From Proteobacteria bacterium ST_bin16 (lineage in GTDB: Bacteria > Pseudomonadota > Gammaproteobacteria > Burkholderiales > Nitrosomonadaceae), in assembly GCA_002083595.1 (NCBI GenBank), contig MSXT01000041.1, positions 1-55,618 of the forward strand: a stretch of DNA of 55,618 nt. Direction: 5' to 3'. The notes under the pieces were generated by a model that saw only the letters and a list, made by a program, of their open reading frames with translations, had not been told where the DNA came from and searched no databases. Positions 1 to 6,953 of this stretch are shown here, piece after piece. The number at the start of each line of letters is the position of its first letter. Within the stretch, counting starts at the first letter, position 1. A program made the position numbers and the translations under genes.

Positions 1-127
1 CCCTAAAGATTTTAGAAAAATTAATTACCGATTGCAGAACTTGACCTTCCGTTTATCACAAAAACGATCCTTTAATGTATTACGCACATTCTCATAAAGA
101 TATCAAAAAAAATTTTCTTTTTTCATT

Positions 128-370
128 TCATTTCATTGTACTTACAACTGAAATATTAACTATGAACATTAAAATTCCGAGTATTAGCCAATTTCTTCCC
201 GCTTTCTTTGCAGCCGGATTGTCCTTCTTATAAAAGGTATAACCCATGGCAACCCCAATGACAGGAAAAAGTATAGTACCTATAATAATCGCTATATTTT
301 GCCCGCTTGAAACAACAGGCTTTCCATTGTCAGCAATATTTTCGTTTTTTTCATCAATGATTGTTTTCAT
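128..370 (-). CDS. Small two-helix membrane protein, unknown function
   Basis: An 80-residue protein that I cannot assign to a named family. About 22 polar residues are followed by two hydrophobic segments (about residues 25-46 and 60-77). Between them is a short loop of the form YxxYKKDNPAAKKAG, typical of small inner-membrane proteins with a basic cytoplasmic turn. The ATG start has no strong Shine-Dalgarno sequence, and the upstream DNA is AT-rich. It stands alone between the window edge and the HI0933-family gene. The hydrophobic pattern makes chance less likely, but function is unknown. Confidence 0.55.
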   Translation of the reverse strand: MKTIIDEKNENIADNGKPVVSSGQNIAIIIGTILFPVIGVAMGYTFYKKDNPAAKKAGRNWLILGILMFIVNISVVSTMK

Positions 371-534
371 ATTTTCAAATAGTAAAAGCTATGTTATAAA
401 TATAATTTATTGTAAATAAATGAATTACTGTATAAGTGAAGTTGATTTGTTTAAATTACCTCAACTGCGAAATTTACTTTATATTTCAATCGGTAAGTTG
501 CACACAAACCAGAAAAGATATCTGCACTTATCAA

Positions 535-1800
535 TCAAACAGCCTGACCAGCTGCATACCCTGATGACCAAGCCCATTGAAAATTATATCCACCCAGTTG
601 ACCGGTCACATCAACCACTTCTCCGATGAAATATAATCCCGGTACATTCCTGGACTCCATTGTTTTAGAAGATAATTCATGCGTATCGACACCACCCAAT
701 GTTACTTCCGCCTTCTTATAGCCGGTTGTTCCACTGGGCACAACTTGCCAGTCATGAATTCTATCCGCCACTTGACGTAATTCATTGTCACGAAATTGAT
801 TCATTGGTTTTGTCATGATCGATAGCTCAGCAAAGTTCGCCACACACCAGATCTGTACAAACCGTTTGGGTAAATAGCGCGCCAGCAAATTTGATAGCAT
901 CAATGCACTTTGCCTATATTCCAATAAAATCTGTTGTGCATTCTGCTGCGGCAATAAATCAATATGCAAGGGTTTACCCGCTTGCCAATAGGAAGAAATT
1001 TGCAGGATAGCCGGACCGCTTAAGCCTCGGTGAGTAAATAAAACATTCTCACGAAACGAAACACCAGCGCAACTGACGGCGGCATCGACTGATATTCCCG
1101 AAATATCTTTAAAACCTGCAAAATCTCCGGCGCTAAAAGTCAAGCCTACTAAACCAGGACGTAACGATGTCACACGAATACCAAATTGATCGGCTATTTG
1201 ATAACCCAATGCACTGGCACCGATCTGCGGAATGGACAAGCCACCCGTCGCAATGACCAATGAATCCACAGCAACGATATTGCGTTCGGTTGTGATTAGG
1301 AATTTTTTCTTGACGTATTGTTCGTCGTTATTGACGGAAACGCGTTCAATCCGCTGTACTTGGGAAGGCATTTGCCAGTCCACGCCAGCCTTCGCACATT
1401 CATGCTGCAACATGTCAATGATCTGTTGCGAACTGTTATCGCAAAACAATTGCCCTAATTTTTTTTCATGGTAGCGAATGCCATGTTTTTCAATCAGTGC
1501 AATAAAATCTTGCGGTGTAAAACGAGCTAATGCGGAACGGCAAAAATGTGGATTAGCAGAAAGATAGTTTTCCGCAGTGGCATGCCTGTTGGTGAAGTTG
1601 CAGCGGCCACCGCCCGAAATACGGATTTTTTCAGCCAGCTTTCGCGCATGATCGACCAGTATGACGCTGCGGCCTCGTTTACCGGCTTCAATCGCACACA
1701 TCATGCCGGCCGCGCCTGCGCCGATGATGGCGACATCTTTGGAAATTTTTCTCAAGGCCACTGATACAACAAGCGCATCAATATTCCTTGAATACTGCAA
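535..1800 (-). CDS. HI0933/BaiN-family FAD-dependent oxidoreductase
   Basis: A flavoprotein of the HI0933 (YhiN/BaiN-like) family, presumably cytoplasmic; its physiological substrate is not known for most members. The dinucleotide-binding motif is VAIIGAGAAGMMCAIEAG near residue 23. It is followed by the family hallmark RISGGGRCNFTN and a C-terminal GLYFIGEVVDVTGQLGGYN segment that completes the FAD site. Length (about 400) is normal. The start is uncertain. The frame has no ATG before the GxGxxG motif, so it must begin at a TTG (1800 or 1755) or GTG (1761), none with a convincing ribosome binding site. A short ATG frame overlaps the same place. It lies 5 bases downstream of the DUF2909 gene. 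Confidence 0.85.
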   Translation of the reverse strand: MQYSRNIDALVVSVALRKISKDVAIIGAGAAGMMCAIEAGKRGRSVILVDHARKLAEKIRISGGGRCNFTNRHATAENYLSANPHFCRSALARFTPQDFIALIEKHGIRYHEKKLGQLFCDNSSQQIIDMLQHECAKAGVDWQMPSQVQRIERVSVNNDEQYVKKKFLITTERNIVAVDSLVIATGGLSIPQIGASALGYQIADQFGIRVTSLRPGLVGLTFSAGDFAGFKDISGISVDAAVSCAGVSFRENVLFTHRGLSGPAILQISSYWQAGKPLHIDLLPQQNAQQILLEYRQSALMLSNLLARYLPKRFVQIWCVANFAELSIMTKPMNQFRDNELRQVADRIHDWQVVPSGTTGYKKAEVTLGGVDTHELSSKTMESRNVPGLYFIGEVVDVTGQLGGYNFQWAWSSGYAAGQAV

Positions 1801-1805
1801 TCATT

Positions 1806-2036
1806 TTAATCAGTAACCATATCCAAGCAATCAGCTGCCATATCCAGGCAATCAGTATCCATATTCAAACGATACGATATCATCATGACAATAAATAAAA
1901 AAAGCGATAAACCAATACGGATGCTCAAAGATTTGACCATGCGCGTGGAGTTACCTTTATCGTTATACATGTAATATAGTGCAGATCCTAGACTATATAA
2001 TATGAGGATAAATAATACGGCAGCAAAGATTTTCAA
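1806..2036 (-). CDS. DUF2909 twin-transmembrane protein
   Basis: A small inner-membrane protein of the DUF2909 family, which is often found near cytochrome oxidase assembly genes; function unknown. The conserved core is two hydrophobic helices joined by a loop YNDKGNSTRMVKSLSIRIGLS, matching the family's short charged loop (DKGxSxRxVKALTxRIGLS). I place the start at TTG 2036 because it has a good Shine-Dalgarno sequence (CTAGGAAC, about 7 bases upstream) and gives a protein of 76 residues, near family length. An in-frame extension to 2183 exists but its extra 49 residues look non-conserved. The C-terminal tail is built from a 21-bp tandem repeat and is unusual. Confidence 0.7.
   Translation of the reverse strand: MKIFAAVLFILILYSLGSALYYMYNDKGNSTRMVKSLSIRIGLSLFLFIVMMISYRLNMDTDCLDMAADCLDMVTD
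1808..1870. repeat. Three tandem 21-bp units inside a gene 3' end
   Basis: Three adjacent 21-bp units (1808-1828, 1829-1849, 1850-1870) each begin AATCAG and contain CCATAT. The first two differ at few positions and the third is more diverged. They are in frame with the DUF2909 gene and encode the repeating tail DTDCLDMAADCLDMVTD, so copy-number change would lengthen or shorten the tail without a frameshift. Confidence 0.75.
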
Positions 2037-2199
2037 TGGTTTGTTCCTAGAAAAATTAAACTCACCAAAGTTTAGCCGAGTTTCACTGATTGTCCAATGG
2101 CTATTTAACGATAGAACGACAATAATCCATGGCATCCCCAAAGCTATTGTTTGTTTAACCGACGCCTGACTTCTTTCATCCAACTACCACATCACAGCA

Positions 2200-3159
2200 A
2201 TGCAAAATTCATTCGGGTTGCCACCTGCTATTTTCTTGATGGGTCCGACCGCCAGTGGTAAGAGCCGGATTGCTTTGGATATCGCGGAAAATTTTCCAGT
2301 TGAAATTATCAGCGTGGATTCCGCGCAAGTATATCGCCACATGGACATTGGGACCGCAAAACCCGATCAGGCGACACTGAACAAAATACCGCATCACCTG
2401 ATCAATCTGATCGATCCAGATCAGCACTACTCCGCCGCGCAATTCCAGCATGATGCGCTTCGCATCATGCATGACATTACCCAGCGTAATAAAATTCCAT
2501 TATTAGTGGGCGGTACTATGTTGTATTTCCGGGCTCTGCAAGAAGGTCTTTCTCCGTTGCCTTCCGCGAACCCAGATCTTCGCCAAAAGCTGGAAAACAT
2601 GGCGCAGGAACTGGGCTGGCCAGTCATGCATCAAAAGCTTGCGGAACTGGATCAGGAAACTGCTGCACGAATCAAGCCCACCGACAGCCAGCGGATTCAG
2701 CGCGCACTGGAAGTATGCCACCTGACACAACAACCGATGTCCGAAATTCTAAAAACACCCCAGGAAAGTAATTTTCCTTTTCGAGCCATCAGCATCGCAC
2801 TCATTCCCAGTGAACGCAGTCAATTGCACCTACGCATCGCGCATCGTTTTGAAGCGATGCTGAAGCATGGTCTCATCGACGAAGTTCAAGCAATTCGGGG
2901 TAAGTTTTCTTCACTTAGTACTGAGTCACCCTCGATGCGCTGCGTCGGCTATCGTCAAACCTGTCTTTACTTGGACAACGAAATAACCAGCACTGAATTA
3001 CATGACATGGGCACAGCTGCAACCCGTCAACTAGCCAAACGCCAGCTCACCTGGCTGCGTGGCATGAAAACCGGTACAGTGCAAGAATTCGATTGTCTGG
3101 CGAACAACTTGTCGGCACAAGTACAGCATTTTTTGCAAGCAACGATTGAAAAGAATTAA
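2200..3159 (+). CDS. miaA: tRNA dimethylallyltransferase MiaA
   Basis: MiaA transfers a dimethylallyl group to N6 of A37 in tRNAs that read codons starting with U, the first step of ms2i6A synthesis. The P-loop GPTASGKS is at residues 15-22. It is followed by the family motif SVDSAQVYRHMDIGTAKP, the LVGGTMLYFRAL segment, and a C-terminal RQLAKRQLTWLRG motif that belongs to the tRNA-binding region. The 319-residue length is typical. The ATG at 2200 sits directly before MQNSFGLPPAIFLMGPTA, leaving little room for other starts. The gene is divergent from the DUF2909 gene, so the roughly 160 bases upstream hold both promoters. Confidence 0.97.
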   Translation: MQNSFGLPPAIFLMGPTASGKSRIALDIAENFPVEIISVDSAQVYRHMDIGTAKPDQATLNKIPHHLINLIDPDQHYSAAQFQHDALRIMHDITQRNKIPLLVGGTMLYFRALQEGLSPLPSANPDLRQKLENMAQELGWPVMHQKLAELDQETAARIKPTDSQRIQRALEVCHLTQQPMSEILKTPQESNFPFRAISIALIPSERSQLHLRIAHRFEAMLKHGLIDEVQAIRGKFSSLSTESPSMRCVGYRQTCLYLDNEITSTELHDMGTAATRQLAKRQLTWLRGMKTGTVQEFDCLANNLSAQVQHFLQATIEKN

Positions 3160-3360
3160 TGTAAAGTATGGGAAAATGCTTGTTCTCGATACATTTCGCA
3201 TAAACTGGCTTGTCTAGCCGCAGCTTGTAGCGTTATGATTCCATACTACGACAAGGGATAAATATCATACCTCACTAAAAATAACATGACATAACGCTTT
3301 CGTCGTATTTAGCAGTACTCGAATTTAATTTCAGGAAATCATCGATAGGATAGAAACACT

Positions 3361-3696
3361 ATGCAAACGCGCATTCATTTATTTACTTTGGCCGTACTCG
3401 TCATGAGCATATTCATATTGGCGGGTTGCGAAAACTATGCCGAAAAAACACACCAATCCTGGGTCACCCCGCCATCTGGCCCGGTTTATGATGATTCAAC
3501 CATTTTTGCACGCATTACCCAGGCAGTGCAATCAGATCCGGTTTTACAAGGCGCCAGCATCGATATCAAAGTTCAAGACGGTAATGTGGCGCTAAAAGGC
3601 ACTGTCAACAACGAAGATCAGATGACGCGCATTAACATGCATGCCTGGATCGTCGATGGCGTGAAAAAGGTCGACAATCAAGTGACTGTCAGGTAA
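3361..3696 (+). CDS. BON-domain lipoprotein
   Basis: A 111-residue predicted lipoprotein. The signal peptide ends in a lipobox LAGC with the modified cysteine at residue 23. The next residue is Glu rather than Asp, which favours outer-membrane sorting. Residues about 45-110 form one BON domain, recognisable by the DPVLQGASIDIKVQDGNVALKG and GVKKVDNQV pattern shared with OsmY and other envelope proteins, thought to bind phospholipid. AGGA lies about 10 bases before the ATG. The gene is monocistronic: about 200 bases of leader precede it and a strong hairpin terminator follows. Its role is probably envelope stress or integrity, by family analogy only. Confidence 0.8.
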   Translation: MQTRIHLFTLAVLVMSIFILAGCENYAEKTHQSWVTPPSGPVYDDSTIFARITQAVQSDPVLQGASIDIKVQDGNVALKGTVNNEDQMTRINMHAWIVDGVKKVDNQVTVR

Positions 3697-3705
3697 TTAC
3701 CCATC

Positions 3706-3738
3706 AATAAAAAATCCCCTGAACGGGGATTTTTTATT
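3706..3738. terminator. Bidirectional intrinsic terminator
   Basis: A perfect 14-bp stem (3706-3719 with 3725-3738) and a 5-base loop. The A-rich 5' side and T-rich 3' side mean it ends in a T-tract on either strand. It lies between the convergent BON-lipoprotein and dapD genes and can serve both. Confidence 0.85.
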
Positions 3739-3764
3739 ATGCCCTATTGGAGTCTTTAACCAGG

Positions 3765-4589
3765 TCAGATACCACGCAACAATTCGTTGATACCCGTTTT
3801 TGACCGGGTCTTGGCGTCCACCTGCTTAACGATCACTGCGCAATATAAGCTGTATTTTCCATTCTCAGCGGGTAAATTGCCCGAGACGACAACCGATCCG
3901 GGCGGAATACGGCCATAGCTCACTTCGCCGGTTTCACGGTTATAAATTTTTGTGCTTTGTCCAATGTAAACACCCATCGAAATCACCGAATTTTCCCCGA
4001 CAATAACGCCTTCCACAACTTCCGAACGCGCGCCGATAAAGCAATTGTCTTCGATGATGGTCGGATTCGCCTGCACCGGCTCCAGCACACCGCCGATACC
4101 GACACCGCCAGACAAATGCACATTCTTACCGATTTGCGCGCACGAACCAACCGTAGCCCAGGTATCGACCATCGTGCCTTCATCGACATATGCACCAATA
4201 TTGACATACGACGGCATCAACACAACGTTACTAGCGATGAACGAGCCTTTACGTACGGCGGCAGGCGGCACGACACGAAACCCGCCATCACGGAAATCCC
4301 GCGAACTGTAATCCGCAAATTTCGATGGCACTTTGTCAAAATAATTGGAAAAACCGCCTTTGATAAAGTTATTGTCCTCGATGCGAAACGACAACAGCAC
4401 TGCTTTCTTCAGCCACTGGTGCGTCACCCATTCGCCATTGATTTTCTCAGCCACGCGCAATTTACCGGCATCCAGCATCGCAAGAACTTGAGTAACCGAC
4501 TCTTTCAATTTGGCATCGACATTACGCGGGGTAATCTCCGCACGGCGATCAAAAGCTTCTTCGATGGTGGCTTGCAATTCATTTGTCAT
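3765..4589 (-). CDS. dapD: Tetrahydrodipicolinate N-succinyltransferase DapD
   Basis: DapD succinylates tetrahydrodipicolinate using succinyl-CoA in the succinylase branch of lysine and meso-diaminopimelate synthesis. It has the usual 274 residues. The N-terminal helical domain (ELQATIEEAFDRRAEITP) is followed by a left-handed beta-helix of hexapeptide repeats (for example GTMVDTWATVGSCAQIGKNVHLSGGVGIGGV) and the C-terminal VSGNLP segment. It lies 38 bases downstream of dapC, the next enzyme in the same pathway, so the two form an operon. dapB is separate at 18.7 kb. Confidence 0.97.
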   Translation of the reverse strand: MTNELQATIEEAFDRRAEITPRNVDAKLKESVTQVLAMLDAGKLRVAEKINGEWVTHQWLKKAVLLSFRIEDNNFIKGGFSNYFDKVPSKFADYSSRDFRDGGFRVVPPAAVRKGSFIASNVVLMPSYVNIGAYVDEGTMVDTWATVGSCAQIGKNVHLSGGVGIGGVLEPVQANPTIIEDNCFIGARSEVVEGVIVGENSVISMGVYIGQSTKIYNRETGEVSYGRIPPGSVVVSGNLPAENGKYSLYCAVIVKQVDAKTRSKTGINELLRGI

Positions 4590-4627
4590 TTAATTTTTCC
4601 TGTAATTTAATTCTCAACTTTGTCGAA

Positions 4628-5824
4628 TCATAATGTTTGCAACAAACGCTTGATTCTTTCCATGGCTTCAATGCATTCTTCCGGTGATGTAACCAGTGCG
4701 ATGCGCACAAAATCTTTTCCCGGATTGACGCCATGCGCGTCACGCGCCAGAAAACTGCCCGGCAGTACCGTCACATTATAATCTTGATATAACCGTTTGG
4801 TGAATTCGGTATCGCTGATCGGTGTTTTAATCCACAAATAAAAGCTCGCATCCGGCATCTGCACTTCGGTTGTACCCGATAACACCGCAATGGCATCGGA
4901 AAACTTCCGCGCATACAAACGGCGGTTTTCTATGACATGCGCCTCATCACCCCAAGCTGCGGCGCTGGCCGCTTGCGCGGCAGGATTCATCGCCGAGCCA
5001 TGATAGGTGCGGTACAACAGAAATTTCTCCAATAATTGCGCATTCCCGGCCACGAAACCGGAACGCAATCCCGGCACATTCGAGCGTTTTGATAAGCTAT
5101 TGAATACCACCAAACGCGGAAAACCAACACGTCCCAATTGTTGCGCCGCATCCAGCGCACCCAAAGGCGGCTTTTCCTCATCGCAATAAATCTCCGAATA
5201 ACACTCATCCGAAGCCAGCACGAAACCATAACGATCCGACAACGCGAATAATGCCCGCCAATCGTCCAGCGTCATCACACTACCGGTCGGATTGTTGGGT
5301 GAACAGACATAAATCAATTGCGTGCGCGACCATACCGTCTCCGGTAACTGACCATAATCCAGCTTGAAATGATTTTCCGGTAAGGTGTTAATAAAATGCG
5401 GTTCAGCGCCCGCCAGAAACGCAGCACCCTCGTAAATCTGATAAAACGGATTAGGGCAAACCACCACCGGTTGTTTGGCGTTGCTGCTATCGATCACCGT
5501 TTGCGCAAAAGAAAACAGCGCCTCGCGGCTGCCGTTGACGGGAATGACCTCGGTCTCCGGGTCGATTCCTGCAAGGTTATAACGCCGCTTGGCCCATCCC
5601 GCAATACTATTGCGCAGCGCCGGTATCCCCAATGTCGTCGGATAAGTCGACAAACCATCCAGATTATCCATCAGCGCCTGACGGATAAACCCCGGCGTAG
5701 CATGCTTCGGTTCGCCGATTTGCAGCTCTATGGGCTTTAGTGCCGCATTACGCGCCACGCCGTCAAACAGTTGCCGCAGTTTCTGGAATGGATAAGGTTG
5801 CAGTTGATTCAGATTTGGATTCAT
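4628..5824 (-). CDS. dapC: Succinyldiaminopimelate transaminase DapC
   Basis: A PLP-dependent fold-type I aminotransferase that converts N-succinyl-2-amino-6-ketopimelate to succinyl-diaminopimelate. Visible features are the YPTTLGIPALRNSIAGW N-terminal motif (about 61-77), NPTG at 178-181 and the PLP-binding lysine K246 in FNSLSKRSNVPG. These match the betaproteobacterial DapC type rather than ArgD. Length 398 is normal. It is first in the dapC-dapD operon, and a plausible sigma-70 promoter lies about 80 bases upstream. The accessory FGS/TIR/MoxR cluster ends just upstream on the same strand, so read-through from that cluster is possible. Confidence 0.93.
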   Translation of the reverse strand: MNPNLNQLQPYPFQKLRQLFDGVARNAALKPIELQIGEPKHATPGFIRQALMDNLDGLSTYPTTLGIPALRNSIAGWAKRRYNLAGIDPETEVIPVNGSREALFSFAQTVIDSSNAKQPVVVCPNPFYQIYEGAAFLAGAEPHFINTLPENHFKLDYGQLPETVWSRTQLIYVCSPNNPTGSVMTLDDWRALFALSDRYGFVLASDECYSEIYCDEEKPPLGALDAAQQLGRVGFPRLVVFNSLSKRSNVPGLRSGFVAGNAQLLEKFLLYRTYHGSAMNPAAQAASAAAWGDEAHVIENRRLYARKFSDAIAVLSGTTEVQMPDASFYLWIKTPISDTEFTKRLYQDYNVTVLPGSFLARDAHGVNPGKDFVRIALVTSPEECIEAMERIKRLLQTL

Positions 5825-5901
5825 ATGCTATTGGATGTAGTGCTTAATTATGTGCATTTAAACCGCTCATCCAGAAAGATTAGATTAGTTGTGATGCACG
5901 G

Positions 5902-5931
5902 ATTATAAAGCGGGCGAGAGAGAATGACCAA
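5902..5931 (-). promoter_or_regulatory. Candidate sigma-70 promoter for dapC-dapD
   Basis: Reading the minus strand, TTGGTC (5931-5926) is separated by 18 bases from a perfect TATAAT (5907-5902). This places a transcript start about 70 bases before the dapC ATG. The -10 is consensus, the -35 weak. Confidence 0.4.
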
Positions 5932-6054
5932 CTTGTGCAGCATAAAAACACGCACCCCATCCCCCTCGCTTGTCCCCTGTGTGCTCCGCTATTGTCAATC
6001 TGGCGGCCACCAATCGGCTGCTGGTCTGCTCCACTGCTTTGACTTGGCTTGAGT

Positions 6055-6858
6055 TTAATGACCTCGAGCAAGGCGAAAGCCAATGAGGTCGCGATAGGAT
6101 GGATCGTCGTTGCCTCGGCCAGCAGAACGACAATCCCGGCCGTTGTCGAACCACGAGCCACCGCGCAGTACGCGGTCGGCGCCTGATTCCGGCCCTTGCG
6201 GATCGATGACCGGTTGCGATGAATATTCACCGTACCAATCCTGACACCATTCCCACACGTTACCGTGCATTTGATGCAACCCCCAATCGTTGCACGGTAG
6301 TTCTTTCACCGCAACGGTTTTCTCCCGGTATTCACTCTTTCGGCCATTATAGTAGGGCAATGTTCCATCGAAATTCACCAGCGACGAATCGATCTGCTCG
6401 CCCCAGCTGAACGGTATGGCGGTTCCGGCGCGGCAGGCATACTCCCATTGCGCTTCCGTCGGCAAGCACAGTTTCAGTTCCGCTTTTATCCCGTTCATCT
6501 TAGCAATGAATGCTTGCACATCGTCCCAACTGATATTTTCCAGCGGCAGTTCATCACCTTTGAATTGACTGGGGTTATCGCCCATGATTGCTTGCCATAA
6601 GGCTTGCGTCACCGGTGTATCCGCGATCCAAAAACCTTGGGTTAAAGTGACTTGATGTTGCAATTCATCATCATCACGTTCCGGTTCATCTAATGGCGAC
6701 CCCATCAAAAACATCCCCGGTTCGCACCAGCGGAATGCTTGCCGCACGCCTTTATAGGTGAACGCCATCCACAGCCCGAATTCGTCCTCGCCCCAATCGG
6801 ATGCCCAGGCTTCGGGAAATTCTTCTGGAAATATTGTGTGTTTGCGGATTTTGAACAT
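6055..6858 (-). CDS. FGE-sulfatase (SUMF1-fold) protein 1, DGR-target-like
   Basis: A stand-alone FGE-sulfatase domain protein of about 267 residues. Family motifs in order are GMFLMGSPLDEPERDDDE, GFWIADTPVTQALWQAIMGDNPSQF, PTEAQWEYACRAGT, QMHGNVWEWCQDWYG, RVLRGGSW and the terminal GFRLARGH. The two cysteines that bind copper in true formylglycine-generating enzymes are absent after RGGSW. A binding role is therefore more likely than sulfatase maturation. The C-terminal 32 residues form a variable segment (see VR1). I prefer ATG 6858, matching the start of the paralog at 13380. A TTG at 6870 overlaps the stop of a 28-codon frame and is an alternative. It is the last gene of the cluster. About 85% of the protein is close to the broken copy at 12571-13380. 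Confidence 0.85.
   Translation of the reverse strand: MFKIRKHTIFPEEFPEAWASDWGEDEFGLWMAFTYKGVRQAFRWCEPGMFLMGSPLDEPERDDDELQHQVTLTQGFWIADTPVTQALWQAIMGDNPSQFKGDELPLENISWDDVQAFIAKMNGIKAELKLCLPTEAQWEYACRAGTAIPFSWGEQIDSSLVNFDGTLPYYNGRKSEYREKTVAVKELPCNDWGLHQMHGNVWEWCQDWYGEYSSQPVIDPQGPESGADRVLRGGSWFDNGRDCRSAGRGNDDPSYRDLIGFRLARGH
6082..6147 (-). repeat. VR1: variable-repeat-like segment of FGS protein 1
   Basis: The 22-codon core between the RGGSWF and GFRLAR framework codons. Compared with VR2 and VR3 it varies mainly at codons of the NNY type (here GAC, AAC, GAT, GGC, AAC, GAC, TAT, CTC, ATT). Framework codons such as CGT TCT and CCN TCC stay fixed. Sequence similarity to VR2 resumes after the stop codon for roughly 40 bases or more, as in DGR variable repeats and their 3' flank. 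Confidence 0.6.
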
Positions 6859-6866
6859 AGTAAAAG

Positions 6867-6953
6867 TCAATTAAGCTGACTGCAAAAGGTATTCAATTCA
6901 TCGGCGGCCACATCGGGATCGCGTGCCGGGATAGCGAAATAATTATTTTTCAT
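6867..6953 (-). CDS. 28-codon ORF between two FGS genes
   Basis: A short frame (MKNNYFAIPARDPDVAADELNTFCSQLN) whose ATG overlaps the end of the vWA-FGS gene and whose stop lies 8 bases before the preferred start of FGS protein 1. AAGG precedes the ATG at about 5 bases. It could couple translation of the two genes, or be the remnant N-terminus of a longer protein. No family recognised. Confidence 0.35.
   Translation of the reverse strand: MKNNYFAIPARDPDVAADELNTFCSQLN

Noticed and set aside
420..629. 69-codon plus-strand frame near the left edge
   Set aside because: Overlaps the 3' end of the HI0933-family gene on the opposite strand and has no family features.
3957..4610. Long 217-codon plus-strand frame over dapD
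   Set aside because: Antisense shadow of dapD, rich in Arg/His/Thr and without domain features.
5880..6230. 116-codon minus-strand frame across the end of FGS1
   Set aside because: A different frame of the FGS1 3' end and flank. Its apparent similarity to shadows of the 7065-7433 region comes from FGS paralogy.
6055..6858. Annotation as a functional sulfatase-modifying factor (formylglycine-generating enzyme)
   Set aside because: The copper-binding cysteine pair is absent in all three copies, and no sulfatase gene is nearby.
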